Assembly (NCBI GenBank): GCA_016219005.1
Contig: JACRCN010000003.1
Coordinates: 1-64,000 of the forward strand
From: Deltaproteobacteria bacterium
GTDB taxonomy: Bacteria > Desulfobacterota > Desulfobacteria > Desulfobacterales > SpSt-501
Length of the DNA stretch: 64,000 nt
Direction of reading: 5' to 3'
Part shown: one piece after another, positions 56,934-64,000 of the stretch
Numbering within the stretch: the stretch's first letter is position 1
Layout: every line of letters begins with the position of its first letter
Made by a program: the position numbers and the translations under genes
The notes under the pieces: model-generated
Database searches by the model: none
The model's input: only the letters and a program-made list of their open reading frames with translations
What the model was told of the DNA's origin: nothing

Positions 56934-57329
56934 CTACGGCAGCAGCTTCGTTTGAGACAGCCATTCCTCTCCGCGGCCCGAAGCGATGCTCTCGATCTCG
57001 AACCCCGTCGGGGTGTAATCCGCGCTGACCAGGAAGTAGTATCGACGGCCCTTCTCGAAAGCGGCGCTGGTGCTGGATCCCGCGATGCCAACGCTGTAGA
57101 GGCCGGGCGGCAGGCGCAGGACGATGTGTTCGCCGGCCTGGAGGTGGGCGATCGCCACCTCGTTCAGCGTCACCGTGACCGACAGACCCCACCCGAAGAG
57201 GTTGCTGTTACGGATGACATAGACCTGGGCCGAGTCGGCGGGGTCAGCCGCGGCTGGAAAATCGGCCGTTTTTCCGTGGGCGCAGGCAGCGAGCAGCGCG
57301 GCGGCGCACAGGGCGAGCAGGTTCTTCAT
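56934..57329 (-). CDS. Small lipoprotein (DUF2846-like)
   Basis: 131 residues. A signal peptide with lipobox LLAAC (C16). The mature part (AQVYVIRNSNLFGWGLSVTV, VAIAHLQAGEHIVLRLPPGL, KGRRYYFLVSADY) is the beta-sandwich pattern of DUF2846-type lipoproteins. Likely in the outer or inner membrane; function unknown. Confidence 0.7.
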   Translation of the reverse strand: MKNLLALCAAALLAACAHGKTADFPAAADPADSAQVYVIRNSNLFGWGLSVTVTLNEVAIAHLQAGEHIVLRLPPGLYSVGIAGSSTSAAFEKGRRYYFLVSADYTPTGFEIESIASGRGEEWLSQTKLLP

Positions 57330-57411
57330 GCGGGGGCTCCTTGTCGGCGCACAGCGCTTTGCATGGCGTCCATCGTGGTTGCAATAGCCCTGACCGGTCG
57401 CTGGCGCCGGC

Positions 57412-57966
57412 TCATCCGGCGCCGAACCAGCGGGTGAAAAACGATTTCAGCGACCCCTGGCCGGGGCTTCCCGCCGCGGGCGGTGCCGTTTGCGGCGGGC
57501 CTGCCGGCCACCAGTCCACGGCGTCTATGGTGATCGGCAGAACGCACGCCAGGGCCGGCAGCAGTTTCTCCTCCAGCATCACGCTGTCCCGCTCCTCGGT
57601 GTGGCGGAAATGGAAGTTCAGTTCGGTGATGAGCCAGCCCGGGTGCCGGGCGAAGGCATCGAGCGGCATGGTCACGAGGCGGTCGAACCCCTGGCCGAGG
57701 TGTGGGCGAAAGAGGTCTGCACACAGGTGTTGAACGAGGGCGTCCAGCTGCGCCTTGACGGCGGGTTGGCTCTCCGTGTCCACGATGACGGTGAGCGTGT
57801 ACTGCCCGCCACCGTAAGGGTGCCGCTGGACGGCGATTTTGATGACCCCTTCCCGGGACTGGCCGCCATCCAGCCGGATGCCAAAACTCGCATATCCGAT
57901 CATGTTCTCGTGGGCCTTGAGGGACAGGTAGCTCTTTTTCGGGTCGAACGGCGGTGTCGCGGTCAT
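57412..57966 (-). CDS. Unknown soluble protein
   Basis: 184 residues, no signal or TM, normal codon use for this genome. An alpha/beta body (IGYASFGIRLDGGQSREGVI, GGGQYTLTVIVDTESQPAVK) is followed by a Pro/Ala linker and a short amphipathic end (SLKSFFTRWFG). AGAGAG lies upstream of the ATG. Family not recognised. Confidence 0.55.
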   Translation of the reverse strand: MTATPPFDPKKSYLSLKAHENMIGYASFGIRLDGGQSREGVIKIAVQRHPYGGGQYTLTVIVDTESQPAVKAQLDALVQHLCADLFRPHLGQGFDRLVTMPLDAFARHPGWLITELNFHFRHTEERDSVMLEEKLLPALACVLPITIDAVDWWPAGPPQTAPPAAGSPGQGSLKSFFTRWFGAG

Positions 57967-58112
57967 CTCTCTCAGCCCCCTTGCCCGAACATCTCATGAA
58001 AATTCTTCAGATTTTCTATTAATCAACGGAGCCGGTGAAAAGCAAGAACATTTTGGACGGTGCCCGCCCGGCCGCGGTGGACCCGGCGGCTGGTTGCCCT
58101 TGCGGCGGCGGC

Positions 58113-59012
58113 TCAGGCCGGCGGCGGGGTGTCCTCGTTTTTGTAGTGCCGGCGGTCGAATTCGGAGATCACCTGGGCCCCGAGCAGCAGAATGATCACC
58201 GCCACCTCGATGCTGAGCAGGGCCACGACGGTGGTCGCCAGCGAGCCGTAGATGACGTTCACCAGGGACAGCTTGGAGTAGTACCAGACCAGGATGCGAC
58301 GGATGATTTCCCACAGGACCGTGGCGGTGACGGCCCCGCTCAGCGCATGCCGGAAGGAAACGCGGCCGACCGGCATGATCAGGTAGAAGGAGGTCAGCAT
58401 CAGCACCATGCCCCCCATGCCCAACAGATAGAGGAGAATCCTTGAGGAACCCTGCAGGCTCAGGTTGTGACCCAGCAGAAACATCTGTTTGCTCTCCAGC
58501 GCATCCAGGGCGCCCGAGATGATCGTTACCAGGAAGAACCCCAGTCCGAGCAGCAGGATAAAGACAAAGGGGATGATGGCTGAAATGAAAAAGGGCCGTC
58601 GCAGAGAGTGCTTGCGGTGGGAGAAGATGACCGCCATCGTGCTCTCCAGCACGGAGAAGGCCATGGAGCTGAAAAAGAGCATGATGAAAAATCCTACGGC
58701 GCCGACCAGATGCCGTCTGGCCAGAAACGCGCGCACCTGGTTCGCCAGGCTGTCGGCATAGCCCGGCACCAGCAGTTCCAGGTTGCGGGCGATGACCTGG
58801 ATCAGCGCCTCCTCCTGGACGAAGTGGGACAGCCCGACCAGGATGATGGCGAGCAAGGGCACGATGGAAAGCAGGGTGTAGTAGGCCACCGCACCGGCTA
58901 GGAGCAGCCCCTGGCGGCGCTGAAAGTCCCCCAGGACACGCAGCGCGAACCCGGACGCCCGGCGCAACATGCCCGGATGTTCGGAGTCCGCTGACGTGCG
59001 ATGGTTTTTCAT
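58113..59012 (-). CDS. YihY/BrkB-family membrane protein
   Basis: 299 residues, about six TM helices, the family once misnamed ribonuclease BN. LLAGAVAYYTLLSIVPLLAI and LVPGYADSLANQVRAFLAR are characteristic, followed by the conserved helical bundle and SLVNVIYGSLATTVVALLSI. Function in the family is uncertain (transport or envelope). Met 59012 is used because the upstream frame back to 59063 overlaps the YceD gene. It lies directly downstream of yceD. Confidence 0.85.
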   Translation of the reverse strand: MKNHRTSADSEHPGMLRRASGFALRVLGDFQRRQGLLLAGAVAYYTLLSIVPLLAIILVGLSHFVQEEALIQVIARNLELLVPGYADSLANQVRAFLARRHLVGAVGFFIMLFFSSMAFSVLESTMAVIFSHRKHSLRRPFFISAIIPFVFILLLGLGFFLVTIISGALDALESKQMFLLGHNLSLQGSSRILLYLLGMGGMVLMLTSFYLIMPVGRVSFRHALSGAVTATVLWEIIRRILVWYYSKLSLVNVIYGSLATTVVALLSIEVAVIILLLGAQVISEFDRRHYKNEDTPPPA

Positions 59013-59025
59013 GGCGCGTTTCCGG

Positions 59026-59577
59026 TCAGTCTTTGCCCAGCCGGAGGTGGCGCAGGGCGGCAAACGGACCGGCCGGGTGCTCTCGGCGGCAATCGCATTC
59101 GCCTAAATTCAGGTCGGCGCCGCAGGCAGCGCAGAGCCCTTTACAGTCCTCGCGGCACAGCGGCCGCAGCGGCAGGCAGAGAACTACCTGCTCCTGGATG
59201 CCTTCGGTCAGATCGATCTCATCGCCCCAAAAGCCGATGAGGCCAGCGTCCTCAGCCTCGACCCGCTTTTCTGCCGGCGCCCCTTCGGTGGGCATGCCGT
59301 GCGCCTGCCGGACATAGGTGATGGCGAATTCCGTTGCGAGCGGCCCGAGGAATTCGGTCAGACAGCGGCCGCACGTCAGCCGGAGCGTCGTCTCCAGGTT
59401 CCCCTCCACTTCCACCATCTCCCCGATGCGGGCGGCCTTCAGGTGGATGCGGATCGGGGCGGTGAATTCGCACTCGCGCTGGCGGATCAACTCTTGAAGC
59501 ACCGGGAACACCTCGGCCTTTTGTTCGAACTCGAGCGCGAGGCTGCTCTCCTTGAATCCTTCGGTATGGATGCGCAT
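59026..59577 (-). CDS. yceD: YceD/DUF177 family protein
   Basis: About 183 residues. The DUF177 core shows GEMVEVEGNLETTLRLTCGR, then CLTEF and DEIDLTEGIQEQVVLCLPLR, ending with a Cys-rich tail (PLCREDCKGLCAACGADLNL, GECDC) that could bind zinc. In most genomes it lies directly before rpmF and plsX; here rpmF is not next to it. Implicated in 23S rRNA accumulation in E. coli. The start is uncertain: Met 59577, 59580 or 59592. Confidence 0.8.
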   Translation of the reverse strand: MRIHTEGFKESSLALEFEQKAEVFPVLQELIRQRECEFTAPIRIHLKAARIGEMVEVEGNLETTLRLTCGRCLTEFLGPLATEFAITYVRQAHGMPTEGAPAEKRVEAEDAGLIGFWGDEIDLTEGIQEQVVLCLPLRPLCREDCKGLCAACGADLNLGECDCRREHPAGPFAALRHLRLGKD

Positions 59578-59580
59578 CAT

Positions 59581-59955
59581 AACGGGTATCATTTCTTGTC
59601 GGAAACTACTCGGGTAGATAGACTGAAGGCAGATAGGCTGACTGAAGAAAAACAAGCGCGATCATTATTGCCTTTCAGTCCGTAGCCTAAACACCGGAGT
59701 AGATACTCTAATTATACCCAAACGCCGCCGGAATACAAACGATTGTTGGTGCGCGCTCAGCGTTTCCGGGCTGCCCGTCATGCCGACGAGATCAGCCGGC
59801 TTGCCATGCCGGGCGGCCTCTGGTATAGGCGAAAGGGCATCGCGCAGCGGACATGCGGCATGGGCTTGAATGCAAGCGTCAGCACATCTGATCTCCCCAT
59901 GCCGGCCCAGAGGGGTTGCGAACCGTCGATTGCCCGCGGCGATTTTCGGCAGGTC
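59581..59955. other. Gene-free stretch with a repeat
   Basis: Holds the second-family repeat (59606-59702), then about 250 nt up to the Cys-cluster gene in which I see no supported gene or riboswitch. Confidence 0.5.
59606..59702. repeat. Copy 2 of the second intergenic repeat family
   Basis: CTACTCGGGTAGATAGACTG at the left and CCTAAACACCGGAGTAG at the right form inverted ends; the inside contains GACTGAAGG and CCTTTCAGTC, also inverted. Related to 55953-56087. Confidence 0.55.
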
Positions 59956-60639
59956 ATGAAAACCTCATCCTCCCCACGACCATCCTGTTCCCGCTGCGGC
60001 ACCTGCTGCCGGAAGGGCGGCCCCGCTCTGCACCGGGAAGACCGCCATCTGGTCGAACAGGGCCTGATCCACACACGCCATCTCTATACCATTCGCCGGG
60101 GGGAATGGGTGCATGACCCGGTCACGGGTGTGCTGGTGCAGGCCTCGGGCGACATCATCAAGATCAAGGGAGGAAGCGGCACGTGGGCCTGCCGCTTTTT
60201 AGAAGACGGCCCCAATGCCTGCCGAATTTACGCGGATCGACCGCTGGAATGCCGGACACTCACGTGCTGGAACACGGCCGGGATCGAGCGGGTTTACGCC
60301 ATCGGCCGACTCACCCGGGAGGATTTGATCTCCGGTATCGCGGGCCTGTGGGAGCTGATCATTGAGCACCAGGAACGCTGCGATGTCGAGCGCATTCGCA
60401 GGCTGCGGATGCAGGCGGATGGTCCACCAGCGGGTCGGCGGGCGCGTGAGCTGGCGGAGATACTCCGCTATGACACCGAGCTTCGCAACCTGGTGGTCTG
60501 CCGCGCCGGGCTCGAGGCGGGCATGACGGACTTTCTGTTCGGGCGCCCCGTGCAACAGGTCCTGCGCGCGATGGAGCGGGCGGTGTCGGGACTGATGACG
60601 GCGCCCACCGGGACCCCGGACCGGCTGCCGCCCGGCTGA
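59956..60639 (+). CDS. YkgJ-type Cys-cluster protein
   Basis: 227 residues. The N-terminal CSRCGTCCRKGGPALH and later CRIYADRPLECRTLTC are the conserved CxxCxxC...C pattern of YkgJ/UPF0153 zinc- or iron-chelating proteins. The C-terminal half is helical. Start Met 59956 is chosen since the upstream 71 codons are not protein-like. Function unknown. Confidence 0.75.
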   Translation: MKTSSSPRPSCSRCGTCCRKGGPALHREDRHLVEQGLIHTRHLYTIRRGEWVHDPVTGVLVQASGDIIKIKGGSGTWACRFLEDGPNACRIYADRPLECRTLTCWNTAGIERVYAIGRLTREDLISGIAGLWELIIEHQERCDVERIRRLRMQADGPPAGRRARELAEILRYDTELRNLVVCRAGLEAGMTDFLFGRPVQQVLRAMERAVSGLMTAPTGTPDRLPPG

Positions 60640-60648
60640 ATTTATCGG

Positions 60649-61752
60649 TCAAACGGCCGCGGCAGAGGAAGGTGCGGGCCAGTCCTGTTTTTGGGTCTGC
60701 GGCGCGTCGTCGCCCGCCTTGCCGACGGCCCCGGCGCCCCAGATGAACTTGCCGTACTTCACGTAGCCGAACACATTGTTGAGCCGGGAATCGGTGTGGG
60801 GCTCCAAGGGGACAACGTTGCCGGCGATCATCGGCCGCAGATGTTTGGCCAGCTCGCGGGAGCCGCCGCCGGTCAGCAGGATCATGTCCATGTCCCAATC
60901 GTCGGTCCACAGGCGGTCGATCTCGCCGGCGATGGAGCCGGCCAATTGCTCGAACACCTGGTCGCGGATCGCGGCGAAATTGATGGGTTTGCCGCGCATG
61001 CGGATGGTGCCATCCTCGACCGCCTGGTAGAGGCGGTAAAGCTCGACGGCGATGCCGCATTTCTCCTGCAATTTTTGGGCGATGAGCCCGAAGGCCTTGG
61101 ATATCCCGATGTCGATGGTGCGGCTGCCGCGGTCGATGTGGCGCAGGCGGTCCATGATACTGAAATCCGTGGTGCGAAACCCGATATCCACCACCCCGAT
61201 CTTCTGCGAAGCGATTTCCCGCTGGGCGATGCGCCCTTGGTCGTCCATGAGCAGGTTCAGGATGCTGCCGAGAGGCTGCGGCAACATGCGCACCTTGTTG
61301 ATGTAAATGGCCCGGGAGATGGTCTGGCCGTTGGGATAGTGGTAGGTGACCGAATGATGGCCCGCCAGGATTCCGGGGAACCGTTCGTGATGGCGTTTGA
61401 AATAGCCGATCGGCAGGCCCGAAACGAGGTTCACCGGCACGTTCACCGTCCCGCTTTTGATGAGCAGCCCGGCCGCGGTCAGGGCCAGGATGCGGACATA
61501 ATCCGTGATGAGCCGCTCCTGATCCAGGGTGTATTTCGGGGCGCTGGACTGCTGCTCGGCCAGCTCGCCGATGAAATACGATTTGCCGTCGATGGTGACG
61601 TGGATGTGTTCGACCGGCCTGCTGTCGCCGAAGTCGGCCCAGTATTGAATATCGGCCGCGTCGCCGGACAGCGACTTGAAGATGATGGTGTCCCGGCCGT
61701 TGGTGGCCTTGGTGAAACCGAACCCGATATCGATTCCCAGAATCTGCTGCAT
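60649..61752 (-). CDS. ParM/Ta0583-type actin-like ATPase
   Basis: 367 residues. Actin-fold motifs are clear: phosphate-1 GIDIGFGFTKA (residues 6-16), phosphate-2 GVVDIGFRTTDFSI and adenosine LLTGGGSRELAKHLRP. It belongs to the ParM/StbA/archaeal actin group, which forms filaments for plasmid partition or unknown chromosomal jobs. AGAGGGAGA lies before ATG 61752. It diverges from the quinone oxidoreductase gene. No obvious parR or parC-like tandem site is nearby. Confidence 0.82.
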   Translation of the reverse strand: MQQILGIDIGFGFTKATNGRDTIIFKSLSGDAADIQYWADFGDSRPVEHIHVTIDGKSYFIGELAEQQSSAPKYTLDQERLITDYVRILALTAAGLLIKSGTVNVPVNLVSGLPIGYFKRHHERFPGILAGHHSVTYHYPNGQTISRAIYINKVRMLPQPLGSILNLLMDDQGRIAQREIASQKIGVVDIGFRTTDFSIMDRLRHIDRGSRTIDIGISKAFGLIAQKLQEKCGIAVELYRLYQAVEDGTIRMRGKPINFAAIRDQVFEQLAGSIAGEIDRLWTDDWDMDMILLTGGGSRELAKHLRPMIAGNVVPLEPHTDSRLNNVFGYVKYGKFIWGAGAVGKAGDDAPQTQKQDWPAPSSAAAV

Positions 61753-61895
61753 GGCTCGTCTCCCTCTGGTGCGTTGCGCTGAAAAAGGGTGTGCGCCGAC
61801 CGGCAGAGCCTCCGATGCTGCGGTCCCCTTGCCTTCATCGGTAAATATCGGCAGGTTTCTCAATTTCTTGAGAACTTTAAGGAGGAGTTCACAGC

Positions 61896-62882
61896 ATGAA
61901 AGCGATCGTCGTCACGCCGGGCCATTCGGCGCCGCGGTGCGTATGGGCGGAGGTGCCGGAGGTTGAAATCGGGCCGGCAGAGGTTCTCGTCGAAGTGCGG
62001 GCCACCGCCGTGAACCGGGCGGACCTGTTGCAGGCGCGGGGCCTTTATCCCCCTCCGCCGGGTGCTTCGCCGATTCTGGGCCTGGAGGTGGCCGGCGTGA
62101 TCATGGCCACGGGGGCTGCTGTTGACGGGTGGAAGGCGGGAGACCGGGTGCTGGGGCTGGTGGATGGCGGCGGGTACGCCGAGCGGGCCGCCGTCCACCC
62201 CGGCCTGCTGCTGGGGCTTCCCGAGGACTGGTCGTTCGCTCAGGGGGCGGCCATCCCGGAGGTCTGGCTGACGGCCTTTTTGAACCTGTTCATCGAGGGC
62301 GGGCTGGCGGCCGGGCAGGCCGTCCTGATCCACGCCGGGGCAAGCGGGGTGGGCACGGCGGCGATCCAGATGGCGCGTGAGGCCGGCGCCGTCGTGTTCG
62401 CCACGGCCGGCTCCGAGCCCAAGCGCGACACCTGCCGCGAACTCGGTGCCAGCCTGGTCATCGACTACCGGACCCGGGACTTCGCCGCCGAAATCATGGC
62501 CCACACGTCCGGAAAGGGCGTGGATCTGATCCTAGACCCGGTGGGCGGGGCCCATCTGGGCCGCAACCTATCCGTGCTTACTCCCGGCGGGCGGCTGGTG
62601 CTCATCGGCCTGCTGGGCGGCAACCGGTCGGAGATCGACCTGGGTCTGGTCCTCGGCAAGAGCCTGCGCCTGATCGGGTCCCGGTTGCGGCATCGCCCGG
62701 TTTCCGAAAAAGCCCGCATCACCCGGGCATTCGCGGAGCGGTGCTGGCCGCTATTGGTCTCGGGCCGGCTGCACCCCGTCATCGACCGTGTATTCCCGAT
62801 CCTCCAGGCCGAAGCCGCGCACGCCTACGTGCGGGAAAACCGCAATGTTGGCAAAGTGGTCCTGGAGATCGGCCCGGCCTGA
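61896..62882 (+). CDS. Zinc-free quinone oxidoreductase (MDR family)
   Basis: 328 residues. GroES-like N-terminal part (VRATAVNRADLLQARGLYPP), NADPH-binding HAGASGVGTAAIQMAREAGA (about 148-167) and the family end (GRLVLIGLLGGN). The Zn ligands of classical alcohol dehydrogenases are absent, as in PIG3/QorA-type quinone oxidoreductases. AAGGAGGAG is 6 nt before the ATG. Cytoplasmic; probable NADPH:quinone or enone reductase. Confidence 0.9.
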   Translation: MKAIVVTPGHSAPRCVWAEVPEVEIGPAEVLVEVRATAVNRADLLQARGLYPPPPGASPILGLEVAGVIMATGAAVDGWKAGDRVLGLVDGGGYAERAAVHPGLLLGLPEDWSFAQGAAIPEVWLTAFLNLFIEGGLAAGQAVLIHAGASGVGTAAIQMAREAGAVVFATAGSEPKRDTCRELGASLVIDYRTRDFAAEIMAHTSGKGVDLILDPVGGAHLGRNLSVLTPGGRLVLIGLLGGNRSEIDLGLVLGKSLRLIGSRLRHRPVSEKARITRAFAERCWPLLVSGRLHPVIDRVFPILQAEAAHAYVRENRNVGKVVLEIGPA

Positions 62883-62906
62883 GGCGGGTCCGGACGCTCC
62901 GGGCCC

Positions 62907-63058
62907 TAACAGGGCGTTGAAAACCCTGCGTGAGGCCGTAAGCCCGCGTTGTGCGGCTTTTGCAATTGCTCACCTATCAGCAGCTGAATAGGCTGCGCTT
63001 TCCAAAACGCCGCACGCCTTGGCGGACGGCCCGGTGCTGGTTTTTCAACACCCTGTCA
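62907..63058. repeat. Full-length copy of the TGACAGGGTGTTGAAAAAC repeat
   Basis: Left end TAACAGGGCGTTGAAAACCC with arm B (GTTGTGCGGCTTTTGCAATT); right end in reverse is TGACAGGGTGTTGAAAAAC with arm A (CGTGCGGCGTTTTGGAAAGC). The outermost TCA (63056-63058) is the stop codon (TGA) of the sigma-54 activator on the minus strand. Confidence 0.75.
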
Positions 63059-64000
63059 TGGCGATGGCTGCAGCGGTAGGTTGTATTTCTTCATCTTCTT
63101 GTAGAGCAGGGTGCGGTGGATCCCGAGGATGCGGGCAGCGCGCGCTTTCTGGAAGTCGGCCTCTTTCAGGGCCAGCCAGATGGCCTCGCGCTCGCTGCGG
63201 GACTGAAGCTCGCGCAGGGACGTCTGCTCGCGCCGCGCGGCGTTTTTCTGACCGCGCTGGATGTAGAAGGGCAGGTCCGCCACGCGAATGGTGGACCCTT
63301 CGAGGGCGGAGACGCTGCGCTCGAGCGCATTGACGAGTTCCCGCACGTTCCCGGGCCAGTCGCAAGAGCGCAACGCCCGTTCCGCCTCCCGGTCGATTTC
63401 GATTCCCGCCAAACCCGCTTCGCGTGCCGTCTGCTCCAGAAAGCTGCGCATGATGCTGAGGATGTCAGCGCGGCGCTCCCGCAAGGGCGGAATGTGGAGG
63501 GGCATGACGTTTAGGCGGTAGAAAAGATCCTTGCGGAACCGGCCGCTGGTAAGCATGGTCTCCAGGTGCTGGTTGGTGGCGGCGATCACCCGGAAGTCCG
63601 AGCGCACCACCCGGGTCCCGCCGACCCGCTCGAATTCCTTGTCCTCGATGGCGCGCAGCAGCTTGGGCTGCATTTCGACAGGCAGGTCCCCGATTTCATC
63701 CAGGAATATGGTGCCCTGGTGCGCCAGCTCGAACTTTCCGGGCTTGCCCTCGGTCTTGGCACCCGTGAAGGCGCCCCTCTCGTAACCGAACAGCTCGGAT
63801 TCAAGCAGGTCGCGCGGGATGGCGGCACAGTTGATGCGCACGAAGGGGTACAGACGCCGTCCGCTCGCGTGGTGAATGGCCTGGGCAAACAGCTCCTTGC
63901 CCGTGCCGCTCTCTCCGGTGATGAGCACCGGGAAGCTGTTGCCGGCGGCCTTGAGGGCTTCGCCTTTTACGGAGCGGATCGCTTCGCTCACGCCGATGAT
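63056..64000 (-). CDS. Sigma-54-dependent transcriptional activator, N-terminus outside the window
   Basis: At least 314 residues are visible; the frame is open through 64000 (IIGVSEAIRS...), so the sensor/receiver part lies beyond the edge. The AAA+ domain has GESGTGKE (Walker A), GAFTGAKTEG (sigma-54 contact loop GAFTGA), GTIFLDEIGDLP (Walker B) and RFRKDLFYRLNVMPL; a Fis-type HTH ends the protein (ARAARILGIHRTLLYKKMKK). It activates sigma-54 promoters. Its stop codon is provided by the adjacent repeat. Confidence 0.93.
   Translation of the reverse strand: MIGVSEAIRSVKGEALKAAGNSFPVLITGESGTGKELFAQAIHHASGRRLYPFVRINCAAIPRDLLESELFGYERGAFTGAKTEGKPGKFELAHQGTIFLDEIGDLPVEMQPKLLRAIEDKEFERVGGTRVVRSDFRVIAATNQHLETMLTSGRFRKDLFYRLNVMPLHIPPLRERRADILSIMRSFLEQTAREAGLAGIEIDREAERALRSCDWPGNVRELVNALERSVSALEGSTIRVADLPFYIQRGQKNAARREQTSLRELQSRSEREAIWLALKEADFQKARAARILGIHRTLLYKKMKKYNLPLQPSP

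Noticed and set aside
59710-59955. Leader before the Cys-cluster gene considered as a riboswitch
   Set aside because: No B12-box or other conserved element could be recognised.

Overview
The window is a high-GC (roughly two-thirds G+C) chromosomal stretch from a strict anaerobe. It most resembles a sulfate-reducing or syntrophic member of the Desulfobacterota (former Deltaproteobacteria). The main evidence is a complete hmc operon (16-haem cytochrome, Fe-S, NrfD-like and CCG subunits plus Rrf1/Rrf2), a single-chain pyruvate:ferredoxin oxidoreductase, a class I fumarase, a tungsten aldehyde-oxidoreductase family enzyme, ferritins, and a YceD/MlaFEDC/PBP Gram-negative envelope set. I saw no rRNA, tRNA, CRISPR array or intact insertion sequence.

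Layout. 1-11 kb: edge of a HerA-type ATPase gene, ferritin-like and ferritin genes, a soluble MotA/FliG-like fusion, a secreted CAP-domain protein, a minus-strand run (ArdC-like protein, DUF1285-like protein, EthD-like protein, DMT exporter), a ferredoxin, and murB coupled to a flippase-like membrane protein. 11.4-19.4 kb: a plus-strand envelope operon (PQQ-propeller lipoprotein, a one-TM protein, class A PBP, SPOR-domain protein, cereblon-type CULT-domain protein) behind a near-consensus promoter, then coaE and a small Hsp20-like gene with a strong terminator. 19.5-33.6 kb: rrf2-hmcABCDEF-orf178-usp-rrf1, followed by a REC-kinase, a c-type-haem sensor kinase and a second REC-kinase. 33.7-39.1 kb: fumarase and PFOR.

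39.2-44.6 kb is an accessory stretch of secreted or odd proteins, including a clearly AT-rich SGNH hydrolase gene. 44.7-53.1 kb is a minus-strand glycolytic run: gpmA, hexose-phosphate mutase, pyk, pgi, then a four-cluster ferredoxin subunit and a tungsten oxidoreductase that together look like a glyceraldehyde-3-phosphate:ferredoxin oxidoreductase (GOR) pair. 53.3-56.8 kb is mlaE-mlaF-mlaD...mlaC, where MlaF carries a degenerate GGDEF-like tail. 56.9-64 kb has small lipoprotein/hypothetical genes, YihY, YceD, a YkgJ-type Cys-cluster protein, a ParM-like actin, a quinone oxidoreductase and a truncated sigma-54 activator.

How it fits together: sugar phosphates are processed by gpmA/pgm/pyk/pgi, with GAP oxidation possibly handed to ferredoxin; pyruvate goes through PFOR to ferredoxin; fumarase and the Hmc complex connect to periplasmic and membrane electron transfer. 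The kinase cluster, with a haem-binding periplasmic sensor, is placed to read periplasmic redox state and adjust the hmc region.

At least six copies or half-copies of an imperfect palindromic intergenic repeat (ends TGACAGGGTGTTGAAAAAC) are scattered through the window. Two of them supply the stop codon of the neighbouring gene. A second repeat family has two copies. The best candidates for undescribed biology are the MotA/FliG chimera, the MlaF-GGDEF fusion, the CULT protein in an envelope operon, the Hmc-linked haem-sensor kinase cassette and the GOR-like pair in a glycolytic operon.
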